From: Argonema galeatum A003/A1
GTDB taxonomy: Bacteria > Cyanobacteriota > Cyanobacteriia > Cyanobacteriales > Aerosakkonemataceae
Direction of reading: 5' to 3'
NCBI RefSeq assembly: GCF_023333595.1
Contig: NZ_JAIQZM010000001.1
Span: 243,100-307,099 of the forward strand
Length of the DNA stretch: 64,000 nt
The notes below the pieces were generated by a model. It made no database searches. It saw only the letters and a list, made by a program, of their open reading frames with translations, and was not told the DNA's origin. Shown here one piece after another: positions 24,939 to 35,605 of this stretch. The position numbers were made by a program, and so were the translations under genes. Each line of letters begins with the position of its first letter. The first letter of the stretch is position 1.

Positions 24939-26831
24939 TTACAACTGAGCTACGTACTGCTCCTTCTCTGGCAAAACCGTATACTCAGCCAAAATTTGCC
25001 GGAACTCTTCACCGTCAATAGTTTCTTTTTCAACCAAAAGATCCACCAGACGATCGATCGCAGTGCGATTCTCGCGCACGATCCGCTTGGCATCCTCGTA
25101 ACAATGCTCCACAATCTTGCGTACCTGGGCATCAACGCGGGAAGCAATTTCTTCAGAATACTCCGATCGCATCCCTAAGTCGCGCCCCAGAAACACCTCG
25201 CTGCTTTGACTTTCCAGCGACAGTGGCCCCAAATCCGACATCCCGAAGCGAGTCACCATTTGCCGCGCCATCCCCGCCACTTGCTGCAAGTCACCGCCAG
25301 CACCTGTAGTCACCTCAGCATCGCCGAAGATCACATCCTCTGCCGCACGACCGCCTAAAGCACCAGTAATCCGCGCCTTCAATTGGGCTCTAGAGATTAA
25401 TCCTTGCTCCTCGTTGGGAGCAAACCAAGTCAGACCGCGAGCTTGACCGCGAGGAATCAAGGTAACTTTTTGCATCGGGTCGTGGTCTTTGATCAGCGTA
25501 CCGACGATCGCGTGACCGACTTCGTGGTAACCGATCAAACGCTTAGTCTTGCTATCTACCAAAGGCGTACCTTCCATACCAGCAACAACGCGGTCAACCG
25601 CATCGTTGATTTCCAGCATCGTAATCGCTTCTTTGCGCCGACGAGCAGTCAGAATTGCCGCTTCGTTGAGCAAGTTAGCCAAATCAGCACCGCTAAATCC
25701 CGGTGTACGACGAGCTATAGCTTCCAGAGAAATATCTTCTGCTAACTTCTTATTGCGTGCGTGGACTTTGAGAATTTCCAGGCGTCCTTTAATATCGGGA
25801 GTATCAACTGTGACCTGCCGGTCAAAGCGTCCCGGACGCAATAAGGCAGAGTCCAGAACATCGGCACGGTTAGTAGCGGCGATGATAATAATACCGCTGT
25901 TACCTTCAAACCCATCCATTTCCGTCAGCAGCTGGTTGAGAGTTTGTTCCCGTTCGTCATTACCGCCGCCGATACCCGCACCGCGCATCCGTCCGACCGC
26001 ATCAATTTCATCAATGAAGATCAGACAAGGAGCATTTTCTTTTGCTTTTTTGAACAAGTCGCGCACGCGCGAAGCACCCACTCCCACGAACATCTCCACG
26101 AATTCCGAACCGGAGATACTGAAGAAAGGAACGCCAGCTTCACCAGCAATCGCTTTGGCAAGCAGAGTTTTGCCAGTTCCCGGAGGGCCAACCAGCAGCA
26201 CGCCTTTGGGAATGCGAGCGCCAACAGCGCTGAAGCGTTCCGGCTGTTTCAGGAAAGTGACGATTTCTTGCAGTTCCTCTTTAGCTTCTTCGATGCCAGC
26301 AACATCGTCGAATTTGGTGTCTGTTTTCGCTTCCATCATGAAGCGGGCGCGGGATTTGCCAAAGCTCATGGCTTGTCCGGGGCCACCTGGAATGTTGCTA
26401 GAGCGACGGAATAGGAAAAACAATCCACCAATTAACAGAATTGGGAAAACCAGATTTCCTAATAGTCCCCAAATTGCTCCATCGTTGCGAAGAGGATGGA
26501 TGGCAAAACTAATGTTTTGTTCTTTAAGCTGGGAAATTAGTTCAGGGGCGCTTACGGGCAAATCCACGCGCCACAGTTGGGGCTGATTGTCCAGTCCCGG
26601 TTCCGGATCTATCCCTTCGACAATAGCCGTTCGTCCTCCCTCGTATAGATCGACACTGGTAACTCGATTGCTATCTAAGTATTCCAAAAAGCGACCGTAT
26701 GTCATTCGCGTACTGGCGGTGTTCCTATTCATGTCGATCGCAGATGAGCTGAATGTTCCTTGCCAGATGAAAACTCCAATGACTAACACAGGCAAGGTCC
26801 ACAGTAGTACGACTTTCCAGGAAAATTTCAT
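24939..26831 (-). CDS. ftsH: ATP-dependent zinc metalloprotease FtsH
   Basis: 630 residues. Two N-terminal membrane spans (about 7-25 and 120-142) flank a lumenal or periplasmic domain. The AAA module has Walker A GPPGTGKT (215-222), Walker B LIFIDEID and the [23 protein letters not shown]. The protease has the zinc motif HEVGH. The length and the [17 protein letters not shown] linker match the cyanobacterial FtsH2/FtsH3 group that removes damaged D1 from photosystem II; which paralogue it is cannot be settled here. Monocistronic. Confidence 0.95.
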   Translation of the reverse strand: MKFSWKVVLLWTLPVLVIGVFIWQGTFSSSAIDMNRNTASTRMTYGRFLEYLDSNRVTSVDLYEGGRTAIVEGIDPEPGLDNQPQLWRVDLPVSAPELISQLKEQNISFAIHPLRNDGAIWGLLGNLVFPILLIGGLFFLFRRSSNIPGGPGQAMSFGKSRARFMMEAKTDTKFDDVAGIEEAKEELQEIVTFLKQPERFSAVGARIPKGVLLVGPPGTGKTLLAKAIAGEAGVPFFSISGSEFVEMFVGVGASRVRDLFKKAKENAPCLIFIDEIDAVGRMRGAGIGGGNDEREQTLNQLLTEMDGFEGNSGIIIIAATNRADVLDSALLRPGRFDRQVTVDTPDIKGRLEILKVHARNKKLAEDISLEAIARRTPGFSGADLANLLNEAAILTARRRKEAITMLEINDAVDRVVAGMEGTPLVDSKTKRLIGYHEVGHAIVGTLIKDHDPMQKVTLIPRGQARGLTWFAPNEEQGLISRAQLKARITGALGGRAAEDVIFGDAEVTTGAGGDLQQVAGMARQMVTRFGMSDLGPLSLESQSSEVFLGRDLGMRSEYSEEIASRVDAQVRKIVEHCYEDAKRIVRENRTAIDRLVDLLVEKETIDGEEFRQILAEYTVLPEKEQYVAQL

Positions 26832-27097
26832 AGATGGGTGGCCTCTAAATGGGAGTAGGACTAACTCGGTAATGATTTACACCAATTGTGCTTTTCAACA
26901 AAGTCTGATAACTTCTTGATGTTTATCGCTTGGTGGGCGATTTGTGACACACAAAAATAATAACGGCGAACAAATCTTAATTAAATTTAACCTAATTATC
27001 ATAATTAGAGCAAGCCAGCGGGGACTGGGATCTGGGTGAGTTTTGAGTTGAAAAACTCCTTTACCCCTCTGCCCCTCTGCGACTCTGCTCCTCTGCC
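26832..27097. other. Spacer upstream of ftsH
   Basis: Holds the ftsH promoter on the minus strand and the tail region of aroH. 27060-27100 is a degenerate run of cctctgcc-type octamers, the same unit as the longer array at 60280-60353. No gene seen. Confidence 0.5.
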
Positions 27098-27490
27098 CTA
27101 CAGAGGGAGCCTGCTTGGGGGTAAGCTCCAATCAGGTCTGAGGTTTTGGGCTTTACGTAAATAGGGATGGTAAATAGTGACGTGGGGGTATGGAAGGTTA
27201 ACGTGGATGAGGAAGCGAATGCAGCGCTCTAAGTCTCCTTGAACGTGCATCTGCTGGACATCCAATAGGGCGACATTTTCCCAACCGGGACGTTTGCGTG
27301 CTAGAGCGGCTGGAAAAATCGCATCCAGATCGCGGGTAGCAGAGAAAATGGCACTAATAATATCGTTGGGGTCTAAATGATTGTGCTTTTCTAGTTCATC
27401 TAGCAGTTCCGTCACAGCTTCTCCAATCGCCTCAACCGAATTTTCCGAGACAGTGGTTGCCCCACGAATTGCCCTAACTCGCCACTCCAC
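27098..27490 (-). CDS. aroH: Chorismate mutase, AroH type
   Basis: 130 residues: WRVRAIRGATTVSENSVEAI, NDIISAIFSATRDLDAIFPA, ENVALLDVQQMHVQGDLERC and IRFLIHVNL match the monofunctional AroH (trimeric pseudo-barrel) family with its active-site Arg residues. It converts chorismate to prephenate for Phe and Tyr. sppA lies upstream on the same strand, a pairing I recall from other cyanobacteria. Confidence 0.93.
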   Translation of the reverse strand: MEWRVRAIRGATTVSENSVEAIGEAVTELLDELEKHNHLDPNDIISAIFSATRDLDAIFPAALARKRPGWENVALLDVQQMHVQGDLERCIRFLIHVNLPYPHVTIYHPYLRKAQNLRPDWSLPPSRLPL

Positions 27491-27556
27491 GCAGAAATCT
27501 CCTTATTTTCAAAACAAATATTTAGATAAATTCACTAGCCGCTTCCATCAGAACCG

Positions 27557-27584
27557 AAGCGCTGCTGGAAAGTCAGCAGCGCTT
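27557..27584. repeat. Perfect 11-bp hairpin between sppA and aroH
   Basis: aagcgctgctg (27557-27567) and cagcagcgctt (27574-27584) form a strong stem with a 6-nt loop. There is no T-run on either strand, so it may be an mRNA processing or attenuation structure rather than a terminator. Confidence 0.5.
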
Positions 27585-27675
27585 GGGCTATGTTAACAAA
27601 ACCTGAGATGTGAAGTACCCCAACTAAACTTAGTTATAGTTAGGGCTTTCCCTTTCCCTCTTTTCCTTTCCCTCT

Positions 27676-28497
27676 TTAAGGTCTGTAGAGCCACAAAGGC
27701 AGACCGCTAGTAGACAGCTCAAATTCTAACCAATCGATGCCCGATGATAGTCCAGATGACATCTTGCTGTTTCCCGACAGCAGGCGACTTAGGACGGGTT
27801 TGCGTTCTTCAAAGTTGTAGCAGCGGGCTTTATCGGGGTCGAGTCCTGCCAGTTCAGCTGCCCAGCGGCGGGCGTCTTCCTCAGTACCCAAGCGATCGAC
27901 TATGCCCAATTGTAAGGCTTGTTCTCCAGTAAAAATGCGCCCATCTGCAAAACTCTTAACAGTTTCTACCGTCAGGTTTCGCGCCTCTGCCACCGTTTGC
28001 ACAAACTGTTGATAGCTAATATCGATCAACTCTTGCAAAATATTTTCTTCTGGTTCCGTCAGTTCTCGGTCAAAGGCCAGAATGTCTTTGTAGGGGCCGG
28101 ATTTGATGGTTTTGAAAGAAACGCCAACTTTGTCTAGCAGGCGTTCCAGGTTATTGCCGCGCAGAATAACTCCGATGCTGCCGGTAATCGTGCCTGGGTT
28201 GGCGATGATGTGCTGGGCTCCCATAGCAATGTATACGCCACCAGACGCTGAAATATTCCCAAAACTGGCGACAATTTTGACTTTTTCTTGCAGACGCTTC
28301 AGAGCGCTGTAGATTTCTTGGGAATCCCCCACCGTGCCGCCAGGACTATCGATTCGCAGCAGTAAGACAGGAAAACGTTTTTCCTCAACGGTTTTAAGGG
28401 CTTCGAGAACCCATTTTCGGGTAGCACCGGCGATCGCGCCAGTAACTTCAATGTGGGCAATTTGTTTGCGAAACTTAGGCTTAAAAGGCCAAATCAT
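27676..28497 (-). CDS. sppA: Signal peptide peptidase SppA, short form
   Basis: 273 residues, a single S49 domain: LLLRIDSPGGTVGDSQEIYS, then the nucleophile region FGNISASGGVYIAMGAQHII (Ser in SASGG), GSIGVILRG, and the general-base Lys region FKTIKSGPYKDILAFDRELT. It degrades leftover signal peptides in the membrane. There is no obvious N-terminal anchor; starts MIWPFKPKFRKQ. Confidence 0.92.
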   Translation of the reverse strand: MIWPFKPKFRKQIAHIEVTGAIAGATRKWVLEALKTVEEKRFPVLLLRIDSPGGTVGDSQEIYSALKRLQEKVKIVASFGNISASGGVYIAMGAQHIIANPGTITGSIGVILRGNNLERLLDKVGVSFKTIKSGPYKDILAFDRELTEPEENILQELIDISYQQFVQTVAEARNLTVETVKSFADGRIFTGEQALQLGIVDRLGTEEDARRWAAELAGLDPDKARCYNFEERKPVLSRLLSGNSKMSSGLSSGIDWLEFELSTSGLPLWLYRP

Positions 28498-28499
28498 CG

Positions 28500-28533
28500 G
28501 ATTTTAGATTTTAGATTTTAGATTTTAGATTGA
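28500..28533. repeat. Heptamer tandem repeat (STRR)
   Basis: Four to five copies of attttag upstream of sppA. Similar heptamers occur at 38098-38135, 61248-61275 and 61326-61368. Such short tandem repeats are typical of filamentous cyanobacteria. Confidence 0.75.
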
Positions 28534-28697
28534 GGAAAGTCCTGTGACAACAGAGTTTCAGTTCACTCTCACCATCTTGCCATCTCCTCAAGCTTGATGG
28601 GCAAATATTTTGACCTATGTCAACAGCTTAACAGAAATACATAATTCAATACAATTAAGATAGCTAACCCAGCCTAGAGCATCAAGGGAGCCATTTA

Positions 28698-29858
28698 ATG
28701 CAGTTGATACCAATACGATTTGATATGGCAAGAAATTTAAACCTAATATTCTCGCGGGAAAAGCGGGCTAACCTTGAGTCCCTGAAAGGGATTGAAACAA
28801 AACTAGCTGAGTCGAAACTACCTTTTGCTTCCCTACTTCTAATCGCGCCCTTTTTCCTGTGGGGTACGGCAATGGTAGCGATGAAAGGCATCATCCCACA
28901 GACAACGCCGCTGTTTATGGCTGGGGTACGCCTCGTGCCAGCAGGTGTTTTGGTGTTGGTATTTGCCATGATAACGGGAAGACCCCAACCCCGCACTTGG
29001 TCGGCTTGGTTGTGGATAAGTTTGTTTGCCCTCGTGGATGGGGCGCTGTTTCAAGGCTTTTTAGCAGAGGGATTGGTTCGCACCAGTGCTGGTTTGGGTT
29101 CGGTAATGATCGACTCCCAACCTCTGGCTGTAGCGCTGCTCTCCCTGTGGCTATTTCAGGAGCGGATTGGATTGTGGGGATGGTTGGGACTTGGGATAGG
29201 CGTCCTGGGGATCAGTTTGATTGGTTTACCGGATGGGTGGATAATGAATCTGCTGCAAGGTAGCGCTCAAGCACCATCAATAGACATCCAGCAGTTGTTT
29301 CATAATGGCGAGTGGCTGATGTTGCTGGCCGCCCTTTCAATGGCAGTGGGAACTATCCTCATTCGGCTCGTATGCCGCTATGCCGACCCTGTGAGCGCCA
29401 CCGGCTGGCACATGATTTTGGGCGGTTTGCCCTTGTTTGCCCTCTCAGCCGCCACAGAAACCCAGCAGTGGCAACATCTGGATTTCTCCAGCTGGATAGC
29501 ATTAAGCTACTCAACTATTTTTGGCAGTGCTTTAGCCTACGGTCTATTCTTTTACTTTGCCAAAAGCGGCAGCTTAACCAGCCTCAGTTCCCTCACCTTT
29601 CTAACCCCAGTATTTGCCCTCCTATTCGGCAACTTCTTCCTATCCGAAATGCTAGAGCCATATCAGTGGATGGGAGTCTGCCTAACTCTAGTCAGCATCT
29701 ACCTAGTCAATCAGCGAGATACACTCGCAAAGTTACTGCAACCCAAGATATCTGACAGTGAAACACCTGCATCAGTCAAGCTATTAGAGCCTTCCAAAGT
29801 AGAATTGGCGGAGCTTCCCATCAAAATACCTGAATCTGAATCAGAAATTTGGCGTTAA
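28698..29858 (+). CDS. EamA-family (DMT) transporter
   Basis: 386 residues with ten hydrophobic helices in two EamA halves (first around LLLIAPFFLWGTAMVAMKGI, second around LMLLAALSMAVGTILIRL). The end is a hydrophilic tail of about 45 residues. Start chosen with aaggga 7 nt upstream; an ATG at 28725 is the alternative. Probably a plasma-membrane metabolite exporter; substrate unknown. A terminator follows. Confidence 0.9.
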   Translation: MQLIPIRFDMARNLNLIFSREKRANLESLKGIETKLAESKLPFASLLLIAPFFLWGTAMVAMKGIIPQTTPLFMAGVRLVPAGVLVLVFAMITGRPQPRTWSAWLWISLFALVDGALFQGFLAEGLVRTSAGLGSVMIDSQPLAVALLSLWLFQERIGLWGWLGLGIGVLGISLIGLPDGWIMNLLQGSAQAPSIDIQQLFHNGEWLMLLAALSMAVGTILIRLVCRYADPVSATGWHMILGGLPLFALSAATETQQWQHLDFSSWIALSYSTIFGSALAYGLFFYFAKSGSLTSLSSLTFLTPVFALLFGNFFLSEMLEPYQWMGVCLTLVSIYLVNQRDTLAKLLQPKISDSETPASVKLLEPSKVELAELPIKIPESESEIWR

Positions 29859-29884
29859 ATTAGCGGCAGGGGCTGCTAATTTTT
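29857..29884 (+). terminator. Rho-independent terminator after the EamA gene
   Basis: aaattagc (29857-29864) pairs with gctaattt (29875-29882) and is followed by Ts. The stem starts within the stop codon. Confidence 0.65.
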
Positions 29885-30023
29885 ACTATATTCGCATGGA
29901 CTTTCTGGGATCTCAGGCACTAGGGCTGAGTTTCTGAGCAAATCGCAGTTTAGGATTAAACTAGCTCAAAGTCATCTACCCAGTGGGTCATACTGGCCGC
30001 CCCTTCTACCCCTGAGTTAGTTT

Positions 30024-31295
30024 ATGATGCCCTCACGCTCCGCTTTACTTCTGCTCTCTTGTATGACTTGCCTGGGCTTTGCCCGCAATGCAGTTGGAGC
30101 GCAAGTTAATGCCTACAGCACGCATAAGCCTACGCTACTGCGAGACTTGCCTCTAGCGCTAGTTGTTCCGACCGGAACTACCAAGTTGCTTGCAAGTTCA
30201 ACAGTCGCAGATATCGTCGATATCGTCGCTCAGCGTCGCTCCCCAACCCCAACTCAAAAACCCACTACGACTGACACAATTCCAGACTTTAGCTTCGACA
30301 AACAAAAACCTACCACCAAGCCAACTCCAGTTCCTAAAAGTTCTAAGTCCTACTGGGCGTTGTGGTGGATAGGTACGGGAACAGTCCTCATTGTTATTGC
30401 TGGGGGACTGCTCTACTTGCTCAGACATTCTGATGAAAAGACAGAACCTATAGCACAAGAGCAACCCCCAGAGCCAGAATCATTTGAAAGTGGCTCTAGC
30501 GAACACTCCAATCTTGAAGCCTCAAACTCTCAACCCAACTCCTTTGAGCTGCAACCTGACAAAAACGGTCACAGCAATGGCGCTTCATCGGTTCTGGAAA
30601 ATAAACATCCAGACGAATCAATCTCACAGTCGCAGGTAGAACCTAACAGCTACAACAGTGGCATTTCTTGGAGTTCGGAAAATAAACATTCCGAAGAATC
30701 TACCCCAGTGCCCCAGGCAGATGTTAACAGCTATAACAGTGACATTTCGCCAATTGCTGACAATAAAAATTTAGAACAATCAACGGCAGTGCCGCAGGCA
30801 GAGGCGTTGGAAGTTCGAGAACCTACTCGCCTGCCGAAAATTAATATTGTTGATGAATTAATCAAAGATCTACAAAATCCCGATCCGACTAAGCGGCGCA
30901 AGGCTATTTGGGAGCTAGCACAACGGGGAGACTCTAGAGCGATGCAGCCCTTACTGGAGTTGTTGATGGATGCAGACTCGAAACAACGTAGCTTAATTTT
31001 AGAGGCGCTCTCGCAAATTGGCACCCGGACGCTCAAACCTATGAATCGTGCTTTAGCAATCTCGCTGCAAGATGAAAATGCGGAGGTGCGGAAGAACGCC
31101 ATTCGGGACTTGACGCGGATTTACGATATGATGGCTCAAGTTAGCCAACTGCTGCGCCATGCGATCGACGATCCTGATGCAGAGGTGCAAGAAACTGCCC
31201 GCTGGGCTTTAACCCAGTTGAGTCGCATCCGGGGATTGCCCGCTACAGATAATTTATCGAATCGGCCAAATTATAAGAATCCACCGGAGAATTGA
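30024..31295 (+). CDS. HEAT-repeat protein with signal/anchor segments
   Basis: 423 residues. An N-terminal signal peptide (ALLLLSCMTCLGFARNAVGA) is followed by a Pro/Thr-rich linker, a membrane span (about 112-135, ALWWIGTGTVLIVIAGGLLY), a Ser/Asn/Glu-rich low-complexity stretch with a repeated S-Y-N-S-x-I-S unit, and three or four HEAT units at about 275-405 (NPDPTKRRKAIWELAQRGDS, DPDAEVQETARWALTQL). Likely a membrane-tethered protein-binding module. Function unknown. Confidence 0.8.
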   Translation: MMPSRSALLLLSCMTCLGFARNAVGAQVNAYSTHKPTLLRDLPLALVVPTGTTKLLASSTVADIVDIVAQRRSPTPTQKPTTTDTIPDFSFDKQKPTTKPTPVPKSSKSYWALWWIGTGTVLIVIAGGLLYLLRHSDEKTEPIAQEQPPEPESFESGSSEHSNLEASNSQPNSFELQPDKNGHSNGASSVLENKHPDESISQSQVEPNSYNSGISWSSENKHSEESTPVPQADVNSYNSDISPIADNKNLEQSTAVPQAEALEVREPTRLPKINIVDELIKDLQNPDPTKRRKAIWELAQRGDSRAMQPLLELLMDADSKQRSLILEALSQIGTRTLKPMNRALAISLQDENAEVRKNAIRDLTRIYDMMAQVSQLLRHAIDDPDAEVQETARWALTQLSRIRGLPATDNLSNRPNYKNPPEN

Positions 31296-31307
31296 TTTGT
31301 TATTGGT

Positions 31308-32588
31308 CTATTCCGTCTCCCAAATCAGTTTGAGGCGGTCTTGAGCTTTTTGCAGAGCTTCTTTTGGGGAATTACCGAGAAGAGTTTCTTCAATGGCTCG
31401 ACCGAGATTTTCTGATAGACGAGTATATCCAGCGATAATAGGACGCGATCGGGCCGAATTCATCTGATCTAAAAACACTTTCATTTCTGGCTGTTTGGCG
31501 ACGAATTTTTGGTAAATTTTGCTATTTTTAGATTTTATATTTATCGGTAAAAACCCGATTTTTAAAGATAATTCAGTTTGGAATTCTTCGCTTAAAACAT
31601 ACTCCAAAAACTTCAGCGATGCTTGCTCTCGTTCGGGAGTAGTTGTCATGACAAACATATTGGCTCCTCCTACGATTGTCGCTTTTTTCTTTGCTTTTGG
31701 CATTGGGAAAACACCGAAATCTATGCCAACTTTATCGAAAAAGCTAACATTCCAAGAACCCTTTATTTGCATCGCTATTTTACCGGCAATAAAAGCGTCT
31801 TCTTCATAACCGCGTTCTGGTTGGGAAAGGATAGCCGAACCGTCTTTTAGTAAGTCTGACCAAAGTTGCAAAGCTGCGATCGCACCAGGATTTACTAAAT
31901 TTGGTCGATCGTCTTTCAGCAACTCGCCTTCAGCACTGAACATGAAAGGCAACCAGCTGAAAACAGTCCATTCTCCCTTACCCAAAGGTAAAATTATACC
32001 ATGCTGGTCTATGTGCCGATCGCCATTTTTATCAAGAGTCAGTTTTTTGGCAACTTGCCTTAGTTCTGACCAGGTTTCGGGTAGTTTGGTAATACCTGCT
32101 GCTTTAAATAGACTGGGACGATAAAAAATTGCTAAATTACTGGTAGTAAAAGGGATAGACCAGATGCGATCGTCCAGCACCATTCCTTCAAATAAGCTCG
32201 GAACAATTTCCGACTTTAATGGGGAATTATTTAGCCAATCTTCAAGCGGTTGAATTGCTCCTAATTCAACCAATTTACCCGTGAGTAGGGAATCAAACCA
32301 TAACATATCCGGTGCAGCATTACCGACTACTGCGGTTAAAATCTTCGGCATTTGCTGATCCGCTTGACCAGTGTAAAGGGATTCTACTTGGATATCGGTA
32401 TGATTTTGATTGAATTTATCTACAAATTTTTGAAACACATCGCGACTTGGTGGCGGATTCATGCTATGCCACAAAGTCAGGTGAATGACATTACTATTAC
32501 CACCAGTTGATGCCTGACAGCCGGTTAAAATTAGTAAGCTGAAGCATAGTATAGTTACCGAAAGCCACTGCAAACACCGTTTTAGCAT
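31308..32588 (-). CDS. Extracellular sugar-binding lipoprotein of an ABC importer
   Basis: 426 residues with a lipobox LTGC (Cys24) and the family-1 solute-binding fold: LTLWHSMNPPPSRDVFQKFV, APDMLWFDSLLTGKLVELG, IWSIPFTTSNLAIFYRPSLF, GKIAMQIKGSWNVSFF. It would deliver an oligosaccharide or glycerol derivative to an ABC permease. No permease or ATPase gene is adjacent. Monocistronic by context. Confidence 0.9.
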   Translation of the reverse strand: MLKRCLQWLSVTILCFSLLILTGCQASTGGNSNVIHLTLWHSMNPPPSRDVFQKFVDKFNQNHTDIQVESLYTGQADQQMPKILTAVVGNAAPDMLWFDSLLTGKLVELGAIQPLEDWLNNSPLKSEIVPSLFEGMVLDDRIWSIPFTTSNLAIFYRPSLFKAAGITKLPETWSELRQVAKKLTLDKNGDRHIDQHGIILPLGKGEWTVFSWLPFMFSAEGELLKDDRPNLVNPGAIAALQLWSDLLKDGSAILSQPERGYEEDAFIAGKIAMQIKGSWNVSFFDKVGIDFGVFPMPKAKKKATIVGGANMFVMTTTPEREQASLKFLEYVLSEEFQTELSLKIGFLPINIKSKNSKIYQKFVAKQPEMKVFLDQMNSARSRPIIAGYTRLSENLGRAIEETLLGNSPKEALQKAQDRLKLIWETE

Positions 32589-32632
32589 TTATCCCTACGA
32601 GTAAAGATTACTTTGCCTTCAAATCTACGAAA

Positions 32633-32860
32633 TTATATAGCAAATTGGTCGAATATATCAGCTTGTCCTAAAATGCGAGTAAAGTTGCTGTAGGGAAGAA
32701 TACCAATTCGACAGGGAAAAGTATATTCCCCAATCGTCATCTGAACTTGGCGATAATAAACTTGTGTACCCGATCCAACCCCTTCCAGGTTATATAATTC
32801 ATCTTTGAATATCTGTCGGCGGGTATCTTCCGTTCCTTCTCCCAGTTTGCCATCTATCCA
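32633..32860 (-). pseudogene. Retropepsin-like protein, C-terminal remnant
   Basis: The minus strand reads WIDGKLGEGTEDTRRQIFKD, then TQVYYRQVQMTIGEYTFPCR and IGILPYSNFTRILGQADIFD before a TAA. This looks like the C-terminal half of a cyanobacterial retropepsin-like protein. There is no start codon and an upstream stop cuts it. It overlaps the first 56 bp of the FUSC frame. Confidence 0.45.
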
Positions 32861-34536
32861 TCAACGACCTCTAAACTGGCTATGGCAGCAGTTTCAGCTT
32901 AAGCCCGGTAAGCCTGCCATCCTCTACGGCTTGCGTACTCTTTTGGCAGTGAGTGGCCCCATAGCAGTGGGATTCGTTGCAGGTCATCCTGCTGCCAGTG
33001 CGATCGCGGTAATGGCAGCCATGTTTGTTGGGATGGTGGATGGGGGTGGAGCCTATCGCCAGAAAGCGACGGCAATGCTGGCGACGACAATTGGGGTTAC
33101 TGTGGCGTTGCTAATCGCAAATCTAGTTAGCAACACCCTCTGGCTAGCTATTCCAACGACGTTTCTGGTGATGTTCATTGCAGGCTTAGCTGGTTTGTTT
33201 GGCACGACCGCCGCAACGGTTAGCCTGGTGACATCAATTATGTTTATCGTCTCGCTAGCCAGATTTGCTTCGTTCCCCGATTTGTCTACAGTTCTTCAGC
33301 AATGTGTGCTGTGCCTAGCTGGAGGTGTATGGGCGATGGTGTTATCTCTAGGATTGTGGGTGCTGCGCCCCTATGCACCCGTTATGAAGGCAGCCGCAAC
33401 CTGTTATGCTACATTGAGCAAATTTTTGGGAACTGCAAGCGACATACCCTTAAATCCCGAAGAGCGTCGGGAGTGGGCAGAGGAATTGTTACAAGCTCAG
33501 GATAGCGTGATACGGGATTTGACATCAGCCCGGAGTGTCTGGAGTGCTGTGCGGACAAGTCCAGAAACGGCTAACTTACGGGGCAATCAGTTACTCGTTT
33601 TAATTGAGGATGCCAACCAAATAGTCAACAGTGCAACGGGTCGTTGGCACCGCATTAGGGGGGATTGTCGGCATTGTCTTAGTCACACTCATCCACAATC
33701 CATTGGCAATCTTAGTTTGCATCCTGCTGCTGATAGTCGCTGCCATGTCGGTGCGGCCTCTTAGCTACGGTATCTTCATCACTCTCCTCACACCCGTCGT
33801 CATATTGCTACTCAACGTGACGAGTAAAGGTGGCTGGGAGATAGGAGCATTACGCATCGTCGATAGCTTAATTGGCGGCACTTTAGCATTACTCGGCAGC
33901 TATCTGTTATTCCCCAGTTGGGAACGACAGCAACTTCCAGCACAACTAGAAACAACGATTCTCGCCAATCTTGCTTACTTTCAACAGGTTGTCGCCAGCT
34001 ATCTCAACCCAGAACGAGCGCCATATACTGAGACGATCGTAAACCTGCGTCATCAAGCAGCATTGGAGAATGCCAATATTGCTGCTGCTGTTCAAAGGTT
34101 ATTGGGCGAACCCCGTCACGTTCGAGGAGAGGTCGAACCGATGGCGATGCTGACGCTCTACATTCGTGGCTTTTTCAGCTCGGTCACGGCTCTAGCGGAA
34201 CACCAACGGAAATTTAGCCCAGAGTACGAATTTGCGGATATTAAGCGATTTACCGATGCCATTGTCCAAGTTTTGGAGAACTTAGCAAATGCCCTGCAAC
34301 AAGGACAGCCACCCCAGCCTTTACCCGCGCTGGATACTTATCTCGAAGCAATTCACGATCGGATCGAACAGTTACATACCGCTCGGATATCAGATCTGGC
34401 AACAAATCCAAGTACTGTAACGCCTACCTTGCAAGCAGTGAGAGAACAAACTCCCGTTTCCACCCAACTGGATCGAATTGCCTATGAAGTTAGAACTATA
34501 CACTGTGCGATCGGTCGTCTACAAGAATCACTTTAA
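32805..34536 (+). pseudogene. FUSC-family aromatic-acid exporter with internal deletion
   Basis: Two frames: 32805-33764 gives the first membrane half (LRTLLAVSGPIAVGFVAGHP, then several hydrophobic spans) and a cytoplasmic start ending LVLIEDANQIVNS. From GTG 33631 the second frame continues QRVVGTALGGIVGIVLVTLI with the FUSC second half and cytoplasmic tail. The two meet at 33625-33631 with about 150 residues missing and a frame change, so the protein is broken. The N-terminus is also uncertain because it overlaps a remnant. Intact family members are 650-750 residues. Confidence 0.75.
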
Positions 34537-34792
34537 CCGTATTTGGCGGAATATCGGAGTACGATCGGGACAGTATTGAACGCTCAAAGCAAGGCGGACT
34601 GTGTTTTTACTAAAGCCTCCGCACGGCTGACCTTGCACTTTGCTATCCTTTCTTTCAGTCCCAAGCTGAGCCGTAGGGTGAATAATCTTCGCGGACTGTC
34701 CCCCATTGGCGATCGCGAAGGTAGGAACCCCAACGATACCAAGGTTCCTCTGGTTCGCGATTTTCCTCTAACCGTTGCTGTTCTGCGTTCAT
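34537..34792. repeat. Spacer with dispersed repeat shared with 60.1 kb
   Basis: 34569-34650 shares gacagtat then cgctcaaagcaagg and actgtgtttttact with 60093-60175. No gene. Confidence 0.6.
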
Positions 34793-35605
34793 TTAGCCCC
34801 CCGTGGCAAACCCTGGATACAGAGTCATGCCGCCGTCTACAAATAGAGTTTCACCATTCACATAATCTGAGTCATCCGAGGCAAGCCAAACAGCAGCTTT
34901 GGCGATGTCTGCTACATCTCCAACTCGTTTTGCGGGAATGAGTTTTAGTAATTTTGCCTCAGCTTCTGGCGTGTCCCAGGCTGTTTTATTGATGGGAGTT
35001 TTAATAGCACCGGGTGCAATGCTATTGACCCGAATTCTGTGGGGTGCGAGTTCCTGGGCAATACTCTGCATCATCATGTGGATGCCGCCCTTACTGGTAG
35101 CGTAGTTGACGTGACCCGCCCAAGGAATCACCTCATGTACCGAACTCATACAAATGATTTTGCCTGCGGCACTGGAGATATCTGGCTTCACGCCCCGCTT
35201 GAGAAACTCTTTTGCCGCTTCACGGGCACAGAGAAATTGTCCGGTTAGGTTGATGCCCATAACCAAATTCCAATGGTCGAGAGTCATGTCTACAAAGGCT
35301 GAGTCTTTTTGCAATCCGGCGTTGTTTACCAGGATGTCGATCGTGCCAAAGTGCTGGTACATTTGGTCAAACATCGACAAAACTTCCTCTTCCTTGGCGA
35401 CATTTGCACCAATGGCGATCGCTTCCCCACCGAGCGATCGAATTTCGCTGACAATCTTCTCTGCTGCTTCCTGTTCAGAATGGTAGTTGACTACAACAGA
35501 AGCACCCGATGCAGCCAAAGCGCGGGCGACTCCTTCACCAATACCGGAACTTGCACCCGTTACAAGTGCTTTTTGATCTTTAAGAAGATTAGGGGAATAG
35601 CTCAT
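34793..35605 (-). CDS. SDR oxidoreductase, glucose 1-dehydrogenase-like
   Basis: 270 residues: cofactor motif VTGASSGIGEGVARALAASG (15-34), NNAG, catalytic Ser in ICMSSVHE, NYATSKGGIHMMMQSIAQEL with Tyr-x3-Lys, and the conserved PGAIKTPINKTAW and DGGMTLYPGFATGG ending. This matches glucose/ribitol dehydrogenase-like SDRs that oxidise sugars with NAD(P). Monocistronic. Confidence 0.9.
   Translation of the reverse strand: MSYSPNLLKDQKALVTGASSGIGEGVARALAASGASVVVNYHSEQEAAEKIVSEIRSLGGEAIAIGANVAKEEEVLSMFDQMYQHFGTIDILVNNAGLQKDSAFVDMTLDHWNLVMGINLTGQFLCAREAAKEFLKRGVKPDISSAAGKIICMSSVHEVIPWAGHVNYATSKGGIHMMMQSIAQELAPHRIRVNSIAPGAIKTPINKTAWDTPEAEAKLLKLIPAKRVGDVADIAKAAVWLASDDSDYVNGETLFVDGGMTLYPGFATGG

Noticed and set aside
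25549..26586. 345-codon frame on the plus strand opposite ftsH
   Set aside because: It is a shadow of the highly conserved ftsH coding sequence; the product is Ser/Arg-rich and matches nothing.
34543..34941. 132-codon frame after the FUSC gene
   Set aside because: Consists of a dispersed repeat and the antisense of the SDR C-terminus.
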